Part shown: positions 8,301-15,550 of the stretch, piece after piece | Position numbering within the stretch: the stretch's first letter is position 1 | How the letters are laid out: each line of letters opens with the position of its first letter | Translations under genes and position numbers: made by a program | Assembly: GCA_964626735.1 (NCBI GenBank) | Contig: CAZVIJ010000011.1 | Coordinates: 1 to 39,854, forward strand | Source: CAZVIJ01 sp964626735 | GTDB lineage: Bacteria > Patescibacteriota > Dojkabacteria > JAOAGR01 | Direction: 5' to 3' | Length of the DNA stretch: 39,854 nt | The notes under the pieces: generated by a model | Database searches by the model: none | The model's input: only the letters and a program-made list of their open reading frames with translations | Told to the model about the DNA's origin: nothing

Positions 8301-10571
8301 GGCGACATGACGATCGACAGTTTAGGCGCAACTACGATATCTGCAGATGCAGTTGCGCTTGGAACCGATACGACTGGCAATTACGTCTCGAACGTCTCTG
8401 GCGGAAACGGTATTGGCATTACCGGCAGTGCTGGAGAAGGCTGGGCTCCGACCATCGTCCTCGGCCAACTAACTTCCGACTGGAATCAGACCGGCGCTAA
8501 GAATATTAACCTTGCCAATGTGAATTCCCAGCTGAGGATCTTAGGCAATGACGGTACATTCTACGGTTCGTTCGATGTCGCGAATTTAACTGTTTCCGAT
8601 AAAACGTATTTATTCCCTAACTTCAGCGGAACATCGGCGACCGTATGTCTCGATACCGGAAATTGCGCAGGCTCGGGAGCAGGCGTCGGAGGATCAGGAA
8701 CAACCGATAAGATCGCTAAATTTTCCGGAAATTATACGCTGACCGATTCTTTGCTGTCAGAATCAGGAAGTGTCGTTAGCGTTGCCGGCTCTCTGAACGC
8801 GAATTCGTTCAGCATGAGCAGCATTACTGCCTTTACCTCGAGCACATCGACCTACGATGTTACCGTCGGTCAGTACGCTGGTGCTAATCTGATCTCAGGT
8901 TCAGCAGCGAATACATTCGTCGGAGAATATGCTGGTTACTCGACGACTAACGGAACGAGCAACGTAATAATCGGTTCTGAAGCCGGCAAGAACAATACGA
9001 CCGGCAATACGAACGTATATATTGGAGAGGGAGCTGCATATGCATGCGCTACCGGCTGCTACAATAACGTAGCGCTCGGCTACGAAGCGGGCTACAGCAA
9101 CGATTCGCACGATAATATATTCATCGGGGCCAGCACCAATACTTCGGGCGCTGGAAATACCCACTCGATTGCGCTTGGAACCAATGCCGTCATAACGGGA
9201 AACAATCAGATTGTTGTCGGTGGAGCTTCTTCAGCATATCAATACACTACTTCGTACTGGGGAAGCGGCGTTACCGCTTCTGTCCCTCAAGCCTTCCGTT
9301 TCAATGCTACAGGCGGCAGCGGTACGAATGTCGCCGGAGCTAATCTCGTATTCGCAGGCGGACGAGGAACCGGTAACGCCGCTGGCGGAAGCATACTCTT
9401 CATGACTTCCGATCCGGGCGCAAGCGGCACATCGCTTAATACGCTCAATACAAGATTTTCCGTTACTTCCGGCGGATACGTCGGCGTTAACACTTCGGCT
9501 CCGAACAATACGCTCGATGTCGCTGGAGAGATTCGCCTCGGTACGGTGGGGACATATAATACCCTGAATACCTCTGCAGCAGGCGGTGCCCCCTCCGGTA
9601 ACCTGTTTTGGGGAGACCGAACAGTATGCGACTCTTCAGGCAATTGCGCCGGTACCGGTGCTGGTGTAGGCGGCTCAGGTACGACCAACTACATTCCGAA
9701 GTTCACGGCAGCTTACGGAATCGGGAACTCTCAAATCTACGACGACGGTACGATGATCGGCATCGGCACGACAACTCCTCTTGCAAAGCTATCCGTGAAA
9801 GGAACTTCTACGGGTAACTCGGGTACGGGAACTATCACATGCTCCGGCTTTACGTGCACCGGAAGCGGAACTTCCTTCACAACCCAACTCAAGCCGGGAG
9901 ATCGGATAAATACTTCTGGCGGCAACGCAACCGTATATTCAATCGCGAGCAATACCTCCATGACCATGGCTGCCAACGATATATCGGTAACTAACGGAGC
10001 GTTCACGTATGATCATCCGTATACGAAAATCGAAAACGCGTCGGGAACTGGACTAGCGATGTTCGATAGCGCTGGCGTACAAAATATTTTCCAAACCAAC
10101 GATTACCCCGCTCTCGACATCGAAGCCCCTGGCGCATCAGGAAATCCAGCATTAATGATTTCTCGTATCGGCTCTGCGTCGACTAAAGCGCTCTCGGTCA
10201 AGATGGGCACTGAGCAATTTGCGCGAGGCGTTATCTTGGGCGATGGCACGCTTGGATGGGGGCCTGGTACAAGCGGACGCGATGCGTTCTTGTATCGATC
10301 GGCAGCGAGCACCCTTAAGATCGATAGTAACCAATCGGGCGGAGCAGCCAATCTGTTGGTTACCGGCACCGGCGATTTCGGAAGCTCGATTCGCCTTGGC
10401 GCTGCAGGCTCAAATAATAAGCTCAACACTTCCGCCGCTGGAGGCTCGCCCACGGGGGATCTCTATTGGGGTGACCGAACGATTTGCGATTCTTCAGGAA
10501 ACTGCGCCGGTTCTGGCGTAACCGGTACCGGCTCGACGGGCGCCGTGGCGTATTGGAATGGGACGGGGTAG
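5367..10571 (+). CDS. Giant surface fibre protein 1, N-terminal piece (1734 aa, ends at in-frame TAG)
   Basis: After a short basic N-terminus comes one hydrophobic segment (about residues 13-30) acting as signal or anchor. A module of about 120 residues shared with the 1602-aa paralogue follows, then a long low-charge, Gly/Ser/Thr/Asn-rich beta repeat region. This includes many (L/V)GIGT units, phage-tail-fibre-like NLYYT.AR repeats (about 6850-7487), a YadA-head-like NTFVG..AG stretch (about 8870-9235), and four copies of a module ending in a CD.SGNC motif. Cysteines occur in close pairs. The frame continues past the TAG at 10569-10571 with homologous repeat sequence, so this stop interrupts a longer gene. 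A second ATG at 5391 gives a more typical signal peptide and may be the real start. The likely role is surface attachment; no substrate can be named. Confidence 0.85.
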   Translation: MSFGPRKIMSVKKLVLFAVPIISAGAFIYFSGSSDLGSKPSSASKNFSVSDDAKVSSVLGITDASLTGNITFNIDSFFNSSAKFSKTVEVNGLATFNSNIQAINHDIDLSKGKITASNILYSISAGKGLTVTDGQNPTIENTGVTTFQGQSGDVVLRGSDGITVSGTTIALSNPGLLAQVPAFRNFQVGGANGITANSSNDTLNLIAGNGISLTADPESKKITLSSIVPDSGFEKDLNNIVRLTDNGTRVGIGTTNPTSLLSVGSTSQFTVDETGAVNSKGSINLQSGARLTMNGVTQATIPEGTQAGQTLYWDGTQYVANSNLFYNSSTTWVGIGTQTPLAALDVNGGIHLGSGGANNVLGNTAAGGAPTSSLYYGNREICDSSGNCPSSSNLGGTGTANTLTKFTGSQTIGDSQITDNGTNVGVGNGTPSYKLDVTGDIHSSTYVRANTGFCISGTCITNWSSFTPTWGSITGTLSNQTDLQNALNAKENSLASGTALQYYRGDKTWQTLNTTAVPEGTNLYYTTARFNTDFSSKTTTNLAEGSNLYYTDARVRAALAATSPLTYNSATGTFAINAASTSTNGYLSSTDWNTFNNKEGAIASGTTLQYYRGDKTWQTLNSTVVPEGTNLYWTSGRFDTAFSGKTTTNLSEGTNLYYTNARARAAFAAAGGLTYDSATGTFSILQANGSQNGFLSSSDWTTFNNKQTALTWGTGLTNTSNTISNNLSTGVAGGQSVIGGTAASENLTVQSTSNVTRGYVLINPNGGNVGIGTSTPGSALDVNGGIRLGSAGSNNTVNTSAAGGAPTGYLYWGNRQLCDTTGNCIGGGAGGVGGSGSANQVAYFNGSSTITGTNTPSGGQLLMANASSIPTFTSLSGDATISNAGVLTFADTTVTPNSYGSASQVPTFTVDSKGRLTAAGNITITGTTPGGSAGGDLSGTYPNPTVAKINGATLGTTTATSGNILVANGTSWITRSVSGDMTIDSLGATTISADAVALGTDTTGNYVSNVSGGNGIGITGSAGEGWAPTIVLGQLTSDWNQTGAKNINLANVNSQLRILGNDGTFYGSFDVANLTVSDKTYLFPNFSGTSATVCLDTGNCAGSGAGVGGSGTTDKIAKFSGNYTLTDSLLSESGSVVSVAGSLNANSFSMSSITAFTSSTSTYDVTVGQYAGANLISGSAANTFVGEYAGYSTTNGTSNVIIGSEAGKNNTTGNTNVYIGEGAAYACATGCYNNVALGYEAGYSNDSHDNIFIGASTNTSGAGNTHSIALGTNAVITGNNQIVVGGASSAYQYTTSYWGSGVTASVPQAFRFNATGGSGTNVAGANLVFAGGRGTGNAAGGSILFMTSDPGASGTSLNTLNTRFSVTSGGYVGVNTSAPNNTLDVAGEIRLGTVGTYNTLNTSAAGGAPSGNLFWGDRTVCDSSGNCAGTGAGVGGSGTTNYIPKFTAAYGIGNSQIYDDGTMIGIGTTTPLAKLSVKGTSTGNSGTGTITCSGFTCTGSGTSFTTQLKPGDRINTSGGNATVYSIASNTSMTMAANDISVTNGAFTYDHPYTKIENASGTGLAMFDSAGVQNIFQTNDYPALDIEAPGASGNPALMISRIGSASTKALSVKMGTEQFARGVILGDGTLGWGPGTSGRDAFLYRSAASTLKIDSNQSGGAANLLVTGTGDFGSSIRLGAAGSNNKLNTSAAGGSPTGDLYWGDRTICDSSGNCAGSGVTGTGSTGAVAYWNGTG
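6395..6530 (+). repeat. Module A copy 1 (LDVNG...GNR..CD.SGNC)
   Basis: First of five copies of a roughly 45-residue coding repeat. It begins LDVNGGI.LG, contains AAGGAP and ends in a Cys-X5-Cys pair. The other copies lie at 7704, 9513, 10381 and 11313. Confidence 0.85.
6850..7163 (+). repeat. Module C copy 1 (tail-fibre-like tandem repeat)
   Basis: A unit of about 105 residues running from LQYYRGDKTWQTLN through NLYYT.AR to W.TFNNK. The next copy follows directly at about 7170. Such NLYYT.AR units are known in phage tail fibres. Confidence 0.85.
7170..7485 (+). repeat. Module C copy 2
   Basis: Second tandem copy, again from LQYYRGDKTWQTLN to W.TFNNK. The proteins are clearly similar, but the DNA has diverged at many codon positions, so the duplication is not recent. 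Confidence 0.85.
7704..7838 (+). repeat. Module A copy 2
   Basis: Carries LDVNGGIRLG, NTSAAGGAP, LYWGNR and CDTTGNC. It is followed by a Gly-rich linker. Confidence 0.85.
9513..9647 (+). repeat. Module A copy 3
   Basis: Carries LDVAGEIRLG, NTSAAGGAP, LFWGDR and CDSSGNC. Confidence 0.85.
9799..10362 (+). repeat. Module B copy 1 (about 188 residues)
   Basis: Begins GTSTGNSGTGTITCSG and ends SGGAANLLV. It contains a Cys-X4-Cys pair and a GWGPG motif. The second copy is at about 12999-13563, some 3.2 kb downstream and beyond the TAG stop. Confidence 0.88.
10381..10505 (+). repeat. Module A copy 4
   Basis: Carries IRLGAAGSNN, NTSAAGGSP, LYWGDR and CDSSGNC. The frame meets the TAG stop about 20 codons after it. 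Confidence 0.85.
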
Positions 10572-13500
10572 ATAAGTTACAATTCTAATTTCGCGTTCGA
10601 CAATACGAATACTCGACTCGGTATCGGAACGACATCTCCTAACTACAAGCTTGAAGTCGCTACTGCGGCTAATACTTTGAATGCAAGCTTTAGAATTCCG
10701 TACGATGGTTTATCGACTACGTACGGCGGTTTGGGATTCGGCACCGAGAACCTCAATAAAGCTGCTCTCTACTTCGTTCAAGATAATAATTGGAATCGAG
10801 GCAGCTTGCAGTTCGCTGTCAATACTGCCGGCGACAATACCGCGGTAAGCACTTCGGATACTCGTATGACGATAAAGTCGAATGGCAATATCGGCGTTGG
10901 GACAACTTCCCCCGACTCCCTCTTTGAAGTGCAATCGACTACTTCGGAAAAGCTTCGTTTGACGTACACCGATAATTCAGTCTACAGCAACTTCTCGGTC
11001 GGTAGCGATGGAGTCCTTAATATCGGCTCGACAGGCAATCAAATAATAATGAACGGGACGCAAAATCAGCTCTCAATGATTGCAGCAAGTCCGTACGATG
11101 CAGGAGCGGGAGGCTGGGGCGGTATCGGTATCGGCACAAATTCGCCTAAGACTGCATTGATTTTCGAACAGACAGCCAATTGGTCTCGAGGAAAGCTGCA
11201 CGTCGCCGTTGACGGTGCTGCAGATAGTGGTTCAGCCCAACTCTCCGATGCAGTAGCGACATTCGATATCGGCGGCAATGTCGGTATCGGACAAACGTCT
11301 CCAGGCGCCAAGCTCGATGTCAACGGTAACATCCGTCTCGGCGCTACGGGAGCGAACAACCTTCTCAATACCTCTGCAGCAGGCGGCGCTCCTTCGGGCA
11401 ATCTCTATTGGGGAAATCGTACGCTATGCGATTCTACCGGGAATTGCGGCGGATCCGGCGTAACCGGTTCCGGATCAGCGAACCAGGTTGCCTTCTGGGA
11501 TGCTGCAGGTACCGCTCTTACGTATAAATCAAACTTGACATGGGACAACACGAATAGCCGATTGGGAATCGGTTCGGGTTCAACCGTCGCACCGCTGCAG
11601 GTAAACGGCAATGAAGCGTATGTGTACAATCCGGCAAACGGTCAAGCTGCTTACCGCCTTTACAACAACGGTTCTGTTGCCGAGTGGTCGCTCAGACAGC
11701 CGGCATCGGCGACTACCAGCAATTTCAATATCAGCAAGCTCGTTTCCGGTACCTATACCGATTTCCTGACCCTAACGACGTCGAGCAGGGTCGGTATCCT
11801 CAACAATAATCCGCAAAATGTACTCGATATCGGTGTCGCAGGAACTGGATCCACGGCTGACGGCATGCAGCTCAATACCGATTCATCTAATGTCGGTCCC
11901 CGTTTCTTGCGTTTCTCCCGAAGCGCTTCGACGAGATTCGATTTCGGTTACGACGGTATCCAGGATAATTTCTTCGTCAGCAACGGATCAACGATAGAAT
12001 TGGCCGGGAACAGGACCGGTAACTTCCAGATCAAGGCGAATCCGCAATCTGCTGCATCTCCCGATGCTTCCTCCGTCCTCTCGCTTATCGATGATGCCGC
12101 AGCCGTAACGACTTCTCAGTACGGCTTGAATGTCCAAAATCTCACGACCAACACGACAACCAATGCGATCAACAAGTACGGATTGTATGCAACTTCAACA
12201 GGATCGTTCACCGGTTCTACTGGTGCAGCTACGAACAATTACGGTTTGTACCTCGATACCGTGAGCGGGGCAGACAACAATTACGGGCTGTATGTAAATA
12301 CGACAGCGCAAAATTATATGGCTGGCGCTCTATCGGTCGGCACGAACGGTACTAATCCCGGCATGCTCGAGGTACGCTCTGGCGGTACTGCTACCGGCTC
12401 GATTTTCAGTACGTATAGCGGCGGACAATTTACCGCAATAAACTCAGGCAACAGCTTTTCGCAAATTGCCTTCAGGAGCGGAGACCCCCTACTCTTCGGA
12501 GTTTGGGATAGTACGGCAGGCGCTAACTGGTCTGAAAAAATGCGTCTCGACAATACAGGATTGGGAATCGGTACGACAGCCTCAAACAAGCTTTCGGTAA
12601 ATGGCACGATCGACGCGAGCAAGCTTGCGCTCGGCGCCACCAGCCTTCCCGGATCGACTAAGCTCTTCGTTTCCGATGGCGGCTCAGTTTACGGCGCAGA
12701 TTCGACGACGCGATTGTTTGTCGACCAAGCGGGAAGCGGTGTCGTGGCTCAATTCAATGGCGCTTCGGCTGCCGATGAGGAAACTCTGCTCGGCTTCAGC
12801 TACAGAAATGCAGCGGGAACAGCTCCCGTATCAATCGGCTACCACGTCGATACGAACGGTTGGTCGAATTTTACCCAAGGCTCGCTTGTCTTCAAGACGA
12901 GGAACACGACGAACGCTACTGCGCCTACCGAACGAATGAGAATCGGTTCAGACGGCAATGTCGGTATCGGTACCGTTCCGTTTGCCCGAATCAGCATCGC
13001 AGGAACTTCGACCGGCAACTCAGGAACCGGTACGATTACCTGCTCAGGTTTTACCTGTACCGGTTCGGGAACGTCATTCACGACACAGCTTAAGGTCGGC
13101 GACCGTATCAATACGAGCGGCGGTAATGCAACGGTCTACAGCATCGCCAGCAATACTTCGCTAACCATGGTTGGCGACGATATCTCTGGAAGCGGACTTT
13201 CATTCACGTATGATAGGCCGTATGAAAAAGTCGATACTTCAGGAGGAACCACGCTTGAAGCTTTAGATGCTGCGGGAACGAGGACAATCTTCCAGCAAAG
13301 CGATTTGTCGGCGCTTACTCTGCTAGCTCCGAACATCAACAATTCGACAGCATTTATCGTTGACCACTTGCCCAACGCATCCGCGAAGGCATTCAGCTAC
13401 CGCATCACGGGAGAGTCGTATTCCCGTGGAGTGTTCTATGCTGATGGATCGATGGGTTGGGGACCAGGAAGTTCGACGAGAGATACCTACCTTTCTCGCT

Positions 13501-13925
13501 CTGCGGCAAACACGCTTCGGATCGATAACGATAAGGCAGGCGGTGCAGCGAACCTTATCGTAGCGGGCAACTATAATGTAAACGGAAATACGACTATCGG
13601 CGACGCATCGACTGACACGATTACCTTGAATGCCAAGAATATATCGTTCCCGAACAGTTTGGATTTCGATACGACAAACCATACGCTCTACCTCGACAAT
13701 ACCAACCATCGAGTCGGTATCGGGCTCAATAACCCCTCGACTGCGCTTTCGGTCAACGGTACCGGCAAATTCACGCAGCTCCAGACCGGAAGCTCCGGCA
13801 ACGCAACCTCTACTGAGTTCAACGACTTCAACAATATCTTTACTTCGAATACCGGTTCATACGTTAATCTTTACGTTACTTCTCAGTACGAACCGACCGC
13901 ATCCGATTCAGGAATTTTATATTAA
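10572..13925 (+). CDS. Giant surface fibre protein 1, middle piece (same frame, no signal peptide)
   Basis: This is the same reading frame as the upstream piece, open again immediately after the TAG. Translation resumes with sequence aligning to other copies of the repeat: FAFDNTNTRLGIG here, LTWDNTNSRLGIG further on. The first ATG is at 10677 (giving 1082 aa), but coding similarity starts earlier, so that ATG is probably not a genuine start. The piece contains module A copy 5, module B copy 2, GIGTT units and NNYGLY repeats. It lacks a signal peptide and could not be exported if translated alone. It ends at TAA 13923-13925, followed one codon later by a TGA at 13929, after which the frame again continues with homologous sequence. 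Confidence 0.75.
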   Translation: MSYNSNFAFDNTNTRLGIGTTSPNYKLEVATAANTLNASFRIPYDGLSTTYGGLGFGTENLNKAALYFVQDNNWNRGSLQFAVNTAGDNTAVSTSDTRMTIKSNGNIGVGTTSPDSLFEVQSTTSEKLRLTYTDNSVYSNFSVGSDGVLNIGSTGNQIIMNGTQNQLSMIAASPYDAGAGGWGGIGIGTNSPKTALIFEQTANWSRGKLHVAVDGAADSGSAQLSDAVATFDIGGNVGIGQTSPGAKLDVNGNIRLGATGANNLLNTSAAGGAPSGNLYWGNRTLCDSTGNCGGSGVTGSGSANQVAFWDAAGTALTYKSNLTWDNTNSRLGIGSGSTVAPLQVNGNEAYVYNPANGQAAYRLYNNGSVAEWSLRQPASATTSNFNISKLVSGTYTDFLTLTTSSRVGILNNNPQNVLDIGVAGTGSTADGMQLNTDSSNVGPRFLRFSRSASTRFDFGYDGIQDNFFVSNGSTIELAGNRTGNFQIKANPQSAASPDASSVLSLIDDAAAVTTSQYGLNVQNLTTNTTTNAINKYGLYATSTGSFTGSTGAATNNYGLYLDTVSGADNNYGLYVNTTAQNYMAGALSVGTNGTNPGMLEVRSGGTATGSIFSTYSGGQFTAINSGNSFSQIAFRSGDPLLFGVWDSTAGANWSEKMRLDNTGLGIGTTASNKLSVNGTIDASKLALGATSLPGSTKLFVSDGGSVYGADSTTRLFVDQAGSGVVAQFNGASAADEETLLGFSYRNAAGTAPVSIGYHVDTNGWSNFTQGSLVFKTRNTTNATAPTERMRIGSDGNVGIGTVPFARISIAGTSTGNSGTGTITCSGFTCTGSGTSFTTQLKVGDRINTSGGNATVYSIASNTSLTMVGDDISGSGLSFTYDRPYEKVDTSGGTTLEALDAAGTRTIFQQSDLSALTLLAPNINNSTAFIVDHLPNASAKAFSYRITGESYSRGVFYADGSMGWGPGSSTRDTYLSRSAANTLRIDNDKAGGAANLIVAGNYNVNGNTTIGDASTDTITLNAKNISFPNSLDFDTTNHTLYLDNTNHRVGIGLNNPSTALSVNGTGKFTQLQTGSSGNATSTEFNDFNNIFTSNTGSYVNLYVTSQYEPTASDSGILY
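11313..11447 (+). repeat. Module A copy 5
   Basis: Carries LDVNGNIRLG, NTSAAGGAP, LYWGNR and CDSTGNC. It lies downstream of the TAG interruption. Confidence 0.85.
12999..13563 (+). repeat. Module B copy 2
   Basis: Begins GTSTGNSGTGTITCSG and ends AGGAANLIV. It is nearly the same length as copy 1. The first third is highly conserved in protein; the rest has diverged. Confidence 0.88.
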
Positions 13926-13931
13926 ATATGA

Positions 13932-15266
13932 GGAGTCTCTCGACTCTATACGGCGCAATCCGTCTCGGGTGTATTTATCGGTACTCGAGGCAATGCAGAT
14001 ATCAACAATAATATCGCCGCTACCATGACGGGAACGACGGGCACGAGCGGCTTGATCGGAGGATTCTTCGATGCCGATGCCGAAGACGGCACGGTGGCGT
14101 ACGCGGCGGGTCTCGTTGCAGCGATGCCGAGCGTAGACACAGGCACTATCACCAACTCGTACGGACTTAAAATTGCGGGTACCACGGTTGGGGCTGGATC
14201 AATTGGAACCCAGTACGGCATTTACATTAACAACTTGAACGAAGCGACCACCAATTGGGATATTTTCCACAACAGCACCGCAGCGAATATCGGAATGGCC
14301 AACGGCGCAACCTTAAGCTTCAAAGATGCATCGCTCAATACATTCTTCTCGCTCGTCGACTCTGGATCGACGACGACGGCAGATATCAACGGAACGCTCG
14401 AAGTCAACCTACCCGCATCAACAAATAATTTCGCCGTTTGCCACGAAACGAATGGGGCGTCAAACGATCAAATCCTAAAAGACTGCACAAGCACGCCTTC
14501 TGCCGATTATATGGAAAATTATCCCGTCGCATCCGACGTCGAGAAAGGAGATATCGTCATCCCGGGAACGAAATCCATAGTGACAAAAGATGGCGATCGC
14601 ATCTCACAACTCGTTAAGTCCACAGCAGCATATCAACTCAGCGTCATCGGTATCGTATCCGACAAATCGAAGGCAGGTGATTTCAACAGCATCGGCTACA
14701 ACATCAACGAGTCTGACAATCCGCAGCCGGTAGCGTTGAACGGACGCGTACCGGTAAAAGTCTCCCCCGCTTCCGATGATATTAATCCGGGAGACTTGAT
14801 TACCACTTCAAACGATCCGGGTAAGGCGATGAAGGCAAACGGGGCTGGCTTTATCGTCGGAAAAGCATTGGAGTCTTGGAGCGCAGCTAGCGGCAAGAAA
14901 ACGGTCATGGTTTACGTGAATAACGCTTACTACAATCCGATCGCGACCGATAAAGGCGCTTCGACTGCAAGCTCAACCACGACAATCCCTACGGATTGGA
15001 TCGATACGTCGCTCGGCCTCGAAGTTTCGAAGGATGTACATATCGACGGTTCTATATCGGCGAAGAAAGCCGTATTCACTGAGCTCTCTGCTCAAGTATT
15101 CAAGCTCTCGAGCGGAAAGCTTACGGTAGACGCGAACGGAAAACTCGTTACGCAGTCGACCATCGAAGCCAAGGGAATTATCGTTGCCGCGCTCGAGGCA
15201 AATGAAGCTAATATTAAAACGTTTACCTTTGAAAATTTGATTGTAGCAAACATAACTATTACCTAA
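13932..15266 (+). CDS. Giant surface fibre protein 1, third piece with Peptidase_G2-like domain
   Basis: The frame reopens after TGA 13929-13931 with GVSRLYTAQSVSGVFIG. The first ATG is at 14025, giving 413 aa. Counted from that ATG, repeats of the YGLKI/YGIYI type end near residue 80. A domain beginning SADYMENY (159-166) and running to MVYVNNAYY (295-303) resembles the Peptidase_G2 or intramolecular-chaperone domain at the ends of phage tail fibres and spikes. It contains GDLITTSNDPGKAMKA, also found in modified form in the ATPase c-like protein. A heptad-like stretch (about 345-410) follows. The piece ends at TAA 15264-15266. In-frame sequence after this stop still matches the paralogue. 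Without a signal peptide it is unlikely to be exported alone. Confidence 0.72.
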   Translation, partial: GVSRLYTAQSVSGVFIGTRGNADINNNIAATMTGTTGTSGLIGGFFDADAEDGTVAYAAGLVAAMPSVDTGTITNSYGLKIAGTTVGAGSIGTQYGIYINNLNEATTNWDIFHNSTAANIGMANGATLSFKDASLNTFFSLVDSGSTTTADINGTLEVNLPASTNNFAVCHETNGASNDQILKDCTSTPSADYMENYPVASDVEKGDIVIPGTKSIVTKDGDRISQLVKSTAAYQLSVIGIVSDKSKAGDFNSIGYNINESDNPQPVALNGRVPVKVSPASDDINPGDLITTSNDPGKAMKANGAGFIVGKALESWSAASGKKTVMVYVNNAYYNPIATDKGASTASSTTTIPTDWIDTSLGLEVSKDVHIDGSISAKKAVFTELSAQVFKLSSGKLTVDANGKLVTQSTIEAKGIIVAALEANEANIKTFTFENLIVANITIT

Positions 15267-15326
15267 AAAAATAAGACAAACTAAAATATTTTCGGAAGCG
15301 TAAATATTTAAAAAGGCCAAACGACC

Positions 15327-15503
15327 GTGAAGATCCTCAACAAGAACACGACTGCCAAATCACATGTATTCATTACCTCTAAATCGGAAATAACCCAGGC
15401 GCTCTTCGTTAAGAAAATCTACGATGGCGAAGGATTCGATGTGGCCATGGGCGAGAAGCAGAAGGCAGACGTCGAATTCGATTACTGGATAGTAAGCGAA
15501 TAG
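15327..15503 (+). CDS. Separated C-terminal cap domain of fibre protein 1 (58 aa)
   Basis: A GTG at 15327 opens a 58-codon frame, in the same frame as fibre protein 1, ending at TAG 15501-15503. The product ends KADVEFDYWIVSE; the intact paralogue ends QAVTFDYWIIQTKE. HVFITSK..ITQALFVKK matches IFVTITSPGKQSIHVVKK of the paralogue. The match extends upstream of the GTG (FGSVNI against IGSATV) through the in-frame TAA codons at 15309 and 15282. This is therefore the detached end of the fibre gene rather than a new gene. Whether it is translated is unknown. Confidence 0.65.
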   Translation: MKILNKNTTAKSHVFITSKSEITQALFVKKIYDGEGFDVAMGEKQKADVEFDYWIVSE

Positions 15504-15550
15504 ACTAAATTTGTACAATACCAAGGGATTTTGTAATCTGGATCTAATAG

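Larger units (their letters stand above)
5367..15503 (+). pseudogene. Fibre protein 1 as one interrupted gene of about 3380 codons
   Basis: One continuous frame, with no net frameshift, joins all four pieces. In-frame stops occur in three clusters: TAG at 10569; TAA at 13923 with TGA at 13929; TAA at 15264, 15282 and 15309. At each cluster the protein similarity to repeats or to the paralogue continues on both sides. The parsimonious reading is a decaying gene. Alternatives are stop read-through, strain variation collapsed in assembly, or sequence error. Confidence 0.65.

Noticed and set aside
10677..10679. ATG 10677 as a genuine gene start
   Set aside because: Protein similarity to repeat units starts right after the TAG at 10571, about 35 codons before this ATG, and no promoter or ribosome site is visible.
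10569..13931. Genetic code change (stop reassigned to an amino acid)
   Set aside because: All three stops interrupt fibre 1, yet TAA, TAG and TGA all end ordinary genes here: TAA for alpha and uvrB, TAG for the 205-aa gene, TGA for fibre 2 and the carboxypeptidase.
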